In this document: positions 55,901-62,930 of the stretch, piece by piece
Layout: each line of letters begins with the position of its first letter
Position numbering within the stretch: the first letter of the stretch is position 1
Origin: Novimethylophilus kurashikiensis
Lineage (GTDB): Bacteria; Pseudomonadota; Gammaproteobacteria; Burkholderiales; Methylophilaceae
Assembly (NCBI RefSeq): GCF_003112435.1
Contig: NZ_BDOQ01000003.1
Coordinates: 434,001-498,000 of the forward strand
DNA: 64,000 bases
Direction of reading: 5' to 3'
The notes under the pieces: model-generated
The model's database searches: none
Told to the model about the DNA's origin: nothing
The model's input: only the letters and a program-made list of their open reading frames with translations
Program-made: the position numbers and the translations under genes

Positions 55901-56474
55901 AGCCGTGGCGTTCGACCCCGGCCTGCCCACCCTGGCGCCGCCCGAGCAGGAAAAACTCAAGGCGGTCGCCGATGCCATGGGCAAGAAACCGCAACTGACC
56001 TTGCGCATCGCCCCGGCCTACGACACGGCTGCCGATACCGCAGCCTTGCAGGATATGGCCACCCGCCGTGACGTAGCGAGGGAAATGGGCCTGACGCTGG
56101 CGGAGAACGAGCAGCCTGGGCCGGTGGACCTTAATAACGTCAAGGTGCAAACCGCCGTGGAAAACCTGCTGAAGGATCGCAAGGGCGAAAAGCGCAATAT
56201 CAAGGCGCTCGATAGCGTGAAGGATTATTTCCGCAAGCCCAAACCCGAAGACTTGCCCAAGTACCAAGCCATGGTGGACGAACTCAAAGCAACGGTGAAA
56301 GTCGGCGACGCCGATTTGACGGGGCTAGGCAAGGCCCGCGGCGACGCCATTCAGCACTACCTCGTCCAAACTGCTGGGCTGGAGGCGCAACGCGTAACGG
56401 TGCAGGCGCCGGCCAAGGAAGCCGGTGACGGTCACGCGGTGAAAGTGAAGCTCGAATTGGGCGTTGCTAAATAA
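52992..56474 (+). CDS. DUF748 / AsmA-like large envelope protein
   Basis: A protein of about 1160 residues, with an N-terminal membrane anchor (about residues 14-35 from the ATG at 52992) and a very long periplasmic beta-rich region with repeated DUF748 segments (for example LEDIALNGGEVHAVRD, VEVEGVNLASLMP, NLEMNRLTPYSGKFAGRKIDSGKM). This last block is the DUF748/AsmA-type signature. The C-terminal about 250 residues (from VVNVVSKVVTAPFRALGKLLG) carry the family's conserved end. Such AsmA-like proteins are thought to bridge the envelope and move lipid, in the same broad class as TamB. The ATG at 52998 is an alternative start. Confidence 0.85.
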   Translation: MPMNPKLRKILLARPLQIAAALIAFYFLFGYFAVNPIAQRLLPWVGEKKLASRLAVEEVKFDPLRLTLTVSNLHLDQLNGSNLAGFRRLFVDLDANGLWHWNWHLTDIRLSGPYGIIDIDPQGKLNWADLIAKLNEDKTPSDTMPRVVIDHILIEDGKVQYTERNRPTPFKTELTPLALELDGFSTLPKDRGDYLLSAKMPEQGGTLRWKGDVGVNPVASAGSVEVEGVNLASLMPILKRQQLPVTITDGRADVRFSYGFAMVGDKGEPQPQALLAHVEAKVALLAAELPGGKLNLGEAEANLPDIDLALQKGASLHVTDLDAHVRQLALTQSGKPLFKLGELAIKGIGYDLAENRLGIEDIALNGGEVHAVRDQNGQLDWLKLMPTNEAAPAKPEAEKKSPEPKAKPFRFDIAKLQLQHWKAGFEDQTFVHPLSAEIGNLDFSLKANSDENGLAVSGMEAALRNLTLRSSLMPQPAATLADLHLQSSGISLKDNTVNLGKLQLSGLESQVSLDAKQGVNWLALLEQRAATAKAAAPTASGPAWKVNLAGAALENGTIHVEDRYSGAPIAWDIQNAKLAADGLSLDLGKAVPIKAAFKIKQGGDFAAEGKLALAPLKGDLQIKLNGLPLKPFAPYLNRAAMLKLVDGQASTQGKLSINQGKILSAQYTGGFNVERLAIIEEVDNRPFLSWGSVASNSLKLSMAPNRLHMDEVRVVRPAGKLIIYEDRTLNVQHLIRTQAPTTASAKSGNGDSAVDQFPVAVDRISVDNADLEFADLSLVPQFGTHINSLSGVINGLSSDAASTAQVELDGKVDEYGSARVRGSLQPFRATDFTDLKVSFHNLEMNRLTPYSGKFAGRKIDSGKMSADLEYKIKNRQLLGENKFVINTLKLGGHVDSPDAVNLPLDLAIALLEDSNGVIDLDLPISGRLDDPQFSYGKVIWKAVVNVVSKVVTAPFRALGKLLGISSDKLEAVAFDPGLPTLAPPEQEKLKAVADAMGKKPQLTLRIAPAYDTAADTAALQDMATRRDVAREMGLTLAENEQPGPVDLNNVKVQTAVENLLKDRKGEKRNIKALDSVKDYFRKPKPEDLPKYQAMVDELKATVKVGDADLTGLGKARGDAIQHYLVQTAGLEAQRVTVQAPAKEAGDGHAVKVKLELGVAK

Positions 56475-56544
56475 CGCGCGAGGTAGAAGGGGCCGGGCGA
56501 AAGCTGGTAACATCGCCGCCCTCTACCACCTCGCAAGGACAACC

Positions 56545-56871
56545 ATGAGCAACATCCAAATCGAACACCAGCCTGCCCAGGATCGCCTGCAAGCCCTGGG
56601 CGTTGCCAATTGGCCCACCTGGTCCAAGGAAATCTCGGTGTTCCCCTGGTTTTTCCACGAACAGGAAATCGCCTACATCCTCGAAGGCGAATGCGTCATT
56701 ACCCCCGAAGGCGGCCAACCGGTGACCTTCGGCAAGGGCGACCTCGTGACGTTTCCCGCCGGCCTGCGCTGTCAGTGGGAAGTGAAAAAGCCGCTGCACA
56801 AGCACTATCACCTGGACGGCAACAAGCTCACTCAGGCAGTCCGCCGCATCCGCGCCCTGCTGCCGTTCTAG
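56545..56871 (+). CDS. Cupin domain protein (DUF861 type)
   Basis: A 108-residue single-domain cupin: WFFHEQEIAYILEGECVITPEGG, TFGKGDLVTFPAGLRCQWEV. The block matches small DUF861 cupins (EutQ-like). Metal ligands are incomplete by the classic rule (His and Glu present in HEQE, no second-motif His), so it may be a binding protein. CAAGGACAACC precedes the ATG. It shares CTAG with the convergent Kef-type gene's stop. Confidence 0.85.
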   Translation: MSNIQIEHQPAQDRLQALGVANWPTWSKEISVFPWFFHEQEIAYILEGECVITPEGGQPVTFGKGDLVTFPAGLRCQWEVKKPLHKHYHLDGNKLTQAVRRIRALLPF

Positions 56872-58649
56872 GCAGCGTTTTGTTGTGCCGGGCGCTCGCC
56901 GCGTTCGGCCGCAAGCAAATCCTTCAAATCCTGCCGCCCCTGCTCGGCGATGTTAAGCATAGCGGCCATATCGTGCCGGACATGGCGCGTTTTCTCGAAC
57001 TGCTCCAGGTCATGGCGCTCGAAATGGGCAATGATGGTGGCTGCCGATTCGGCGGTTTCTCCGAGCGCCAGCAACGATTGCCGGGCTGCCTCGAGCGACG
57101 AATAGAAAGTTTCTCGAACGGGTTCGAGGCCCAACTCGCGTAGATCGAAGGCATCGGTGCGGCTACGGGCTCGGGCAACGACAGGCACATGCGGCCAGCG
57201 TTGCTTCGCCAGCTTGGCGATGCTCATGGCGGACTCCGGGTCGTCGACCGCAATGACCAATAGCCGTGCCTGGGCGATGCCGGCCTCTTCCAGCAAGTCC
57301 AGCCTGGATGCGTCGCCGTAATAGCAGCGCCAGCCGAAACTGCGCATGAGATCGACCTGGTTCGGGTCCTTATCGATCAGCGTGGCGGCGATGCCGTTGC
57401 CGATGAGCACGCGCCCGACGATCTGGCCGAAACGCCCGAACCCCGCGATGATGACGGGATTGGCCTCCTCGATGCCGTCCTGCGGACGTTCCTTGCATTC
57501 AAGCTTGACCACCCGGTCATACAAAATCAGCAGCAGCGGCGTCATGAGCATGGAGACGGCCACCACGGCGTTCATGAGATCGTACTGGGCATGCGGCAAC
57601 GTTCCTTGTGCCAGCGCCACGCCAAAGATCACGAAGGCGAATTCGCCGATTTGCGACAGCGCCACACCGAACAGCAAGGCATCGCGGAATGGCAGCTTGA
57701 AGCCGCGCCCCAGCGCCAGCAGCAGCAAGATCTTCGCCGACACCAGCAGCAGCGCGAGACCGACGATGGTTTCCGGCTGGCGCGTCAGCAGCGACAGATC
57801 CACCGACATGCCAACCGCGATGAAAAATAGCCCCAGTAGCAAGCCCTTGACCGGCTCGATATCCAGCCTGAGTTCGTAGTGGTATTCGGAATCGGCGAGC
57901 AGCACGCCGGCGAGAAAAGTCCCCAACGCCATCGACAAGCCGACCGCCTGCACCGCGAGCGACACGCCGATGACCAGCAGCAGTGAAAAGGCGACGAAAA
58001 TCTCGCGCAACCCGGTCTGGGCCACGATACGCATGACCGGCCTCAACACAGTGCGGCTGGCGACGACGATGGCAGCGATGACGAGGACAGCCTTGGCCAC
58101 GGCCCAGCCATCCACGCCCGATTTGGCGGCATCCGGCGCCATCAGCGCCAGCACCATGAACAAGGGGATGACGGAAAGATCCTGGAACAACAGCACGGCA
58201 AACGACGCCTGTCCGCCCGGTGTGGCGAGCTGCCGACGCTCTTCCAGGGAAGCAAGGCCGATAGCGGTCGAGGACATGGCCACGCCGATGCCGACCACCA
58301 CGGCTATCGGCCACGAAAGCCCGATCAGCTTGGCACCGGCAGCCACGACCAAAATCGTCATTGCCACCTGCATCCCGCCCAGACCGAACAAGGCCCGTCG
58401 TAGCGCCCACGCTTTCTGCGGTTCCAACTCCAACCCGACCAGGAACAGCAGCATGACCACCCCGAACTCGGCGAAATGCAACACCTGCTCGGGGTCGGAG
58501 ATCAGTTGCAGTGCGTGCGGGCCGATCAGGATACCGGCCAATAAATAGCCCAGCACCGAGCCCAACCCCAGGCGTTTGAACAGGGGCACGGCGACGACCG
58601 CTGCGGTGAGGTAGATCGCCGCCTGAGACAGAAAATCCGACGAGGCCAT
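56868..58649 (-). CDS. KefB/KefC-type potassium/proton antiporter
   Basis: A 593-residue protein: a CPA2-type antiporter membrane domain with about 12 spans (residues 5-385), then a RCK/TrkA-N domain with the nucleotide loop GFGRFG (about 400-520) and a helical tail. This is the plan of the glutathione-gated K+ efflux systems KefB/KefC, which protect against electrophiles. No KefF/KefG partner lies next to it. AGGAG lies 6 bases before the ATG. Confidence 0.92.
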   Translation of the reverse strand: MASSDFLSQAAIYLTAAVVAVPLFKRLGLGSVLGYLLAGILIGPHALQLISDPEQVLHFAEFGVVMLLFLVGLELEPQKAWALRRALFGLGGMQVAMTILVVAAGAKLIGLSWPIAVVVGIGVAMSSTAIGLASLEERRQLATPGGQASFAVLLFQDLSVIPLFMVLALMAPDAAKSGVDGWAVAKAVLVIAAIVVASRTVLRPVMRIVAQTGLREIFVAFSLLLVIGVSLAVQAVGLSMALGTFLAGVLLADSEYHYELRLDIEPVKGLLLGLFFIAVGMSVDLSLLTRQPETIVGLALLLVSAKILLLLALGRGFKLPFRDALLFGVALSQIGEFAFVIFGVALAQGTLPHAQYDLMNAVVAVSMLMTPLLLILYDRVVKLECKERPQDGIEEANPVIIAGFGRFGQIVGRVLIGNGIAATLIDKDPNQVDLMRSFGWRCYYGDASRLDLLEEAGIAQARLLVIAVDDPESAMSIAKLAKQRWPHVPVVARARSRTDAFDLRELGLEPVRETFYSSLEAARQSLLALGETAESAATIIAHFERHDLEQFEKTRHVRHDMAAMLNIAEQGRQDLKDLLAAERGERPAQQNAA

Positions 58650-58854
58650 GCATTGCTCCTAATGGTTGGGGACGCTCATTCTGCCGCGATTTTGCCGTGA
58701 TTTTTACCAAATGGGCAGGGCTCGTTGAGCAAGCCGTGGGAACTCAACCCCACCTGGCAGGTTCTATTGGAGTAAGGAAGAGGCGATTGCCTCCGTCGTC
58801 AACGCGTTGCGTTCCCGTACGTTATTTTGAAGCAGACGCAACAAGGAGATCATC

Positions 58855-59169
58855 ATGACCAAGCTTAAAACCACCCTGCTGGCTTTGGCGCTCGGCCTTA
58901 CCGGCACCGCCGCCCAGGCCCACGATTCCGTCGGCTTCAGCCTCAACATCGGCGTTCCCGGCTACTATGCCGCACCGCCGGTGTATTACGCCCCGCCGCC
59001 TCCGGTGTACTACTCACGCCCGCCGGTGGTCTACTACGAACCGGGGCCGCCGGTGATTTACACCCCCCGCGCCAGCTTCGGCTTCTACGATGCGCCACGT
59101 CGCTGGCATCGCGACCACGACGACGATCACGGCTGGCGTCACCATCACCGCTGGCACGATGATGACTGA
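58855..59169 (+). CDS. Secreted Pro/Tyr-rich protein with His/Asp-rich tail
   Basis: A 104-residue exported protein with a signal peptide (cut at AQA-HD). A Tyr/Pro repeat region follows (APPVYYAPPPPVYYSRPPVVYY), then a tail made almost only of Arg, His, Asp and Trp (HRDHDDDHGW, HHHRWHDDD). The His/Asp tail could bind Ni, Zn or Cu, and the YY/PP repeats recall small surface or spore-coat-like proteins. An AAGGAG site precedes the ATG. Such proteins are common in proteobacteria, and their role is unknown. Confidence 0.75.
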   Translation: MTKLKTTLLALALGLTGTAAQAHDSVGFSLNIGVPGYYAAPPVYYAPPPPVYYSRPPVVYYEPGPPVIYTPRASFGFYDAPRRWHRDHDDDHGWRHHHRWHDDD

Positions 59170-59205
59170 TGGCATTTACAGCTAACCCTTTTAAATTCTG
59201 GCGGA

Positions 59206-59913
59206 CTAGAGCGCCTTGGCTAGTCCGCCGGCAATCAGGCGCAAGGTATAAAACAGATCGATGATCTGATAGCTCACAAAAAACAGCAGCGCGTGCGACA
59301 ACGCAGGCAAGCGCCGCAATAGCACTTCCATCCAGTCCCCATATCGCAGTTTCTCATCGGCCCAGCGGCAGAAAGCCACCGAGGCGATACCGATTGCGGC
59401 CCCGGCAATGATGTCAGTCGGGTAATGCAACCGCAGGTAGACCCGTGGCATGGCGATCACCACCAGCGTGTAGAGCAGGGCGAGCCAGCCGATACGCCGC
59501 GACACGTAGAACAACCCGATCGAAATCGCGAAGAACAGCGCGGAGGTATCGCTGGGAAAGCTGCTGACGAAGAACAGCCCGGTATGGGATTTTTCCGGCA
59601 GGCCCAGCAACGGCGTCAGCCCGAGCTCGTCGTTGACGTAAGGCCGCACCTTGAACGGCATGGAGAGATTGACCGCCAGGGCCAAGGCCATCGCCAGGAA
59701 AGCCCCCACCAGCGTCACCATGAGGATGCGGCGCTTTTGGTATTCGCCCTGCGGATCACTGAACCACAAGTACCAGAACGCGAGCATGAGCGGGAAACCC
59801 TTGAAGGCATTGTTGAGCGAGATGTGCTTGACGATGTGGTTGAACGACGCCGACACCTGAACGTACTGATCCAGCCAATGCATGATCGCCATATCGAATG
59901 CATTCGGTTCCAT
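59206..59913 (-). CDS. PAP2-family phosphatase, altered motif
   Basis: A 235-residue inner-membrane protein of the type-2 phosphatidic acid phosphatase (PAP2) family, whose members remove phosphate from lipid carriers or phosphatidate. It has five or six membrane spans. The first motif holds Arg90-Pro91 (FKVRPYVND). The third motif PRVYLRLHYPTD keeps the nucleophile His163 and Asp167. The second motif, normally PSxH/PSDH, reads FPSDTS: the His is replaced by Thr123. I use the ATG at 59913 with AGGGGGTG upstream; the longer frame to 60090 has no site. Confidence 0.85.
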   Translation of the reverse strand: MEPNAFDMAIMHWLDQYVQVSASFNHIVKHISLNNAFKGFPLMLAFWYLWFSDPQGEYQKRRILMVTLVGAFLAMALALAVNLSMPFKVRPYVNDELGLTPLLGLPEKSHTGLFFVSSFPSDTSALFFAISIGLFYVSRRIGWLALLYTLVVIAMPRVYLRLHYPTDIIAGAAIGIASVAFCRWADEKLRYGDWMEVLLRRLPALSHALLFFVSYQIIDLFYTLRLIAGGLAKAL

Positions 59914-60128
59914 CCAACACCCCCTTTCGTTCCCAGTCGATTGATTTGTCTGGTATTCATCATACGGATGAGCTTGAAACGTTCTGTTCGACAGCGAACA
60001 TTCGACCGCATGCCTTTCATATTTAATCTCTACCGTACGGGCAATGTCGCGGCTGGAAAGGGCTGGTAGCCAGGGCCACGAGTCGGTCATTCGCTCAAGG
60101 GTTTTGCTGTCCTGACTTTGGAGTCAAG

Positions 60129-61358
60129 ATGAACGACCACGCGCCGCTAGAAGTCTCTCGCTTCCGTCCCCTCTCGCGCTTCCAATGGCTGGGCTCGAAA
60201 ACCACCATGGTGTTCTTGTGCTATCTGGTGGCTGCCATATCGTTCGGGGGATTCTTCGAAAAATGGGCGTTCCGCGACGGCATGAGCTATTCCGCTATCG
60301 AGATGATGGATGGCGTCGCCAAGCGGCCGTTCGTCTACCGCCAGCTCATGCCTGCCACCGCCAACCTGGTCGAGGAGATCGTCCCCGCGCGTCTGGAACA
60401 ACGCTTTACCGATTGGCTCGCCGCCGATCCGCACAAGCACAATTTCATCTACCGTTATTTTTCCAACGCCACGGATAGCACCAACACGCGCTACGCCTTT
60501 CGCTACTACGTGTTGTTCGTGATGTGCTTTGCCTCTTATCTGTTCGGCATCGTCGCATTGCGCGCCGTCTGCTGCGAAATCTATCCAGACGCCACATCCG
60601 CAACCCTGGCAGCCTTCACCCTGGCCCTGGTGTTCCCCATGCTGACCACGGAAGGCGGCTATATGTACGACATGACCGAGGTGCTTTTCATGGCGCTGGC
60701 CGTGCTGTCCGCCCTGCGCGGGCGATTGCTGCTCCTAGGCGCCATCGCCTTGCTAGCCACCTACAACAAGGAGTCATTCGTTTTCTTCATCCTGACGCTG
60801 TATCCCCTTCTTCGCGAGAAATTTTCACGAAGGGCGGGCCTCGCCATCCAGGGCGTCCTGCTGACGCTGGCGCTTAGCGTCAACCTGTGGGTCAAGCTGC
60901 GCTATGCGGCCAATCCCGGAGGATTCGTCGTGAATCAACTAGGCGAACACGTACGATGGCTGTTGAGTCCTTCGTCCTACATGCTGTTCGAGGTGAATTA
61001 TGGGGCAGTGACCACCAAAGGCCTGAACATCGTCCATCTCATCGTGGTGGCCTTCGTAATCAAGAATGCCTGGCCCTATGTGCCGCGCACGCTTAAACGC
61101 CACGGCTGGATGGCGCTCTCGATCAACGTCCCTTTATTCGTACTGTTTTGCTACCGCGGTGAGTTACGCAACTTGAGCATGCTGTTCGTGGCCTTTACCG
61201 TGCTGCTCAGCGTCAACATTTCACGTTACTTCCAGAAGGTTTATCGCGGCCATGCCTACAGCACGGACGACGACCTGGAACCACTCGCCGAACCCATCGC
61301 GGAACCGATGGGGCCGCCCTCGATACTGGAGCCCGACCGCGCCTTGCACCTGCAATAG
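60129..61358 (+). CDS. Polytopic membrane protein, glycosyltransferase-like plan
   Basis: A 409-residue membrane protein with about nine spans: the first at about 27-43, then a long loop (44-125), then regular hydrophobic segments to about 385, ending in a hydrophilic tail. The loop ends in GGYMYDMTEVLFMALAV, a feature reminiscent of GT-C lipid-linked glycosyltransferases (acidic residue after the first loop), but no clear DXD motif. Divergent from the PAP2 gene; a functional tie to the lipid phosphatase is possible but unproven. Confidence 0.6.
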   Translation: MNDHAPLEVSRFRPLSRFQWLGSKTTMVFLCYLVAAISFGGFFEKWAFRDGMSYSAIEMMDGVAKRPFVYRQLMPATANLVEEIVPARLEQRFTDWLAADPHKHNFIYRYFSNATDSTNTRYAFRYYVLFVMCFASYLFGIVALRAVCCEIYPDATSATLAAFTLALVFPMLTTEGGYMYDMTEVLFMALAVLSALRGRLLLLGAIALLATYNKESFVFFILTLYPLLREKFSRRAGLAIQGVLLTLALSVNLWVKLRYAANPGGFVVNQLGEHVRWLLSPSSYMLFEVNYGAVTTKGLNIVHLIVVAFVIKNAWPYVPRTLKRHGWMALSINVPLFVLFCYRGELRNLSMLFVAFTVLLSVNISRYFQKVYRGHAYSTDDDLEPLAEPIAEPMGPPSILEPDRALHLQ

Positions 61359-61397
61359 CCGCTTCTAGCGCCGGACGAAAATTGATACCCTTGGCGC

Positions 61398-62930
61398 ATG
61401 CCGCATTCTCGACTTTCGGCTGCGCTCCAGCTGCACGACTATCCTTCCAGCTTTCCGGTCGCCCGTAGCCTCGGCCGGCACATCCATTTCCACCTGGGCC
61501 CGACTAATTCCGGCAAAACATACGAAGCCTTGATGGTGCTGCAAAACGCTGCTTCGGGTGTCTATCTCGCCCCCTTGCGTCTGCTGGCGATGGAAATCCG
61601 GGATCGCTTGATGGATGCGGGCGTGCCGTGCAACCTCGTCACCGGCGAGGAGCGGGTGCTGATTCCCGGCGCCCGCCATACCGCCTGCACGGTTGAGATG
61701 ATGAATCCGCAGCGCGAGGTCGACGTCGCCATCATCGATGAAATCCAGATGCTGCAGGACGAAGGCCGCGGCTATGCGTGGACGGCAGCACTGGTCGGCG
61801 CCCCGGCCAAGGAGGTTTACGTGTGCGGATCGGACGCGGTGACCGAGCCGTGCGTGCGGACCATCGAAGGATTGGGCGAGACTTACGAGATCACCCGGCT
61901 GGAGCGAAAGACGCCGTTAGTGCTGGAGACGGAATCGCTGAGCGGCCCCCGCTACAATCGCTGGAAACTCAAGAAACACATTCGCAAAGGTGACGCTGTT
62001 ATTGCCTTTACGCGTAAGGATGTGCTCACTTTAAGCGCACGCATCCGCCAATGGGGATTCGGCGTTGCTAGCATCTACGGAGCCCTTTCGCCCGAAGTCC
62101 GGCGCACCGAGGCGCGTCGTTTTAACGACGGCGAGGCGGACGTGCTGGTGGCAACCGATGCCATCGGCATGGGGCTCAATTTGCCGATTCGGCGGGTGGT
62201 GTTCTCCACCACGCAAAAATTCGACGGCACGGCGACGCGCGACCTCAATGCGACGGAAGTACGGCAGATTGCAGGCCGGGCCGGGCGCTACGGCATTTAT
62301 CCGGTGGGGTACGTGAACGCATTTGAGGACGACGAACTGCTGCACCTCGACCACATGCTGGCGACCTCGGATAAATCGGACCTGCAAAAACTGCCGGTGA
62401 CGCCCAATTTGTTTCACATGCAATACCTCGCGGAAGCGCGGCATAGCGACAAAATTGGCGAATTGCTGGCGTTTTTTTCGGAACAGATCGGCATCGACAG
62501 CCCGTATTTCGAAACTGCCACATTGGGACTGCATGTGGCGCAGGGCGCCCTCATCGACGAGTTCGCGCCGGATTTGCCGCTCGTACATAAATTCGCTTTT
62601 TCCTGCGCACCGGTCTCGCTCGACAAGGACCACGAACGCGATTATTTCCTCGCCTGCTTGCGCAGTTTCGCAGCGCAAAAACCCCGCGGGTTGCCTCAAG
62701 CGCCGCCGTGGCTCGCTTCCACCAGCCCTCGTCATCTGGAAGAGGCTGAATACCTCAGCAAGGACTTGAGCCTCTATGCCTGGCTATCCTTCAAATACCC
62801 GGGCATCTTTCACCAAAGCGAGGAAGTGCCTGCCCTACGCGCTCGCATCAGCCGCTATATCGAACAGGCACTGCTCACCCAAGCGGGTTTCGGCGACACC
62901 TCCAAAGAACTCTTCTACGGCTATCGCTGA
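61398..62930 (+). CDS. SUV3-like ATP-dependent RNA helicase
   Basis: A 510-residue superfamily 2 helicase with the SUV3 motif set: GPTNSGKTY (Walker A, Lys40), IIDEIQMLQD (motif II, Asp114-Glu115, SUV3 reads DEIQ), ATDAIGMGLNLPIRRVVFS, QIAGRAGRYG, and a C-terminal region matching the SUV3_C domain (LSLYAWLSFKYPGIFHQ). SUV3 is known from mitochondria, where it unwinds RNA for the degradosome. Bacterial members exist but are much rarer. It lies 39 bases after a membrane protein gene and overlaps the convergent DUF6600-like gene by 10 bases. Confidence 0.88.
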   Translation: MPHSRLSAALQLHDYPSSFPVARSLGRHIHFHLGPTNSGKTYEALMVLQNAASGVYLAPLRLLAMEIRDRLMDAGVPCNLVTGEERVLIPGARHTACTVEMMNPQREVDVAIIDEIQMLQDEGRGYAWTAALVGAPAKEVYVCGSDAVTEPCVRTIEGLGETYEITRLERKTPLVLETESLSGPRYNRWKLKKHIRKGDAVIAFTRKDVLTLSARIRQWGFGVASIYGALSPEVRRTEARRFNDGEADVLVATDAIGMGLNLPIRRVVFSTTQKFDGTATRDLNATEVRQIAGRAGRYGIYPVGYVNAFEDDELLHLDHMLATSDKSDLQKLPVTPNLFHMQYLAEARHSDKIGELLAFFSEQIGIDSPYFETATLGLHVAQGALIDEFAPDLPLVHKFAFSCAPVSLDKDHERDYFLACLRSFAAQKPRGLPQAPPWLASTSPRHLEEAEYLSKDLSLYAWLSFKYPGIFHQSEEVPALRARISRYIEQALLTQAGFGDTSKELFYGYR

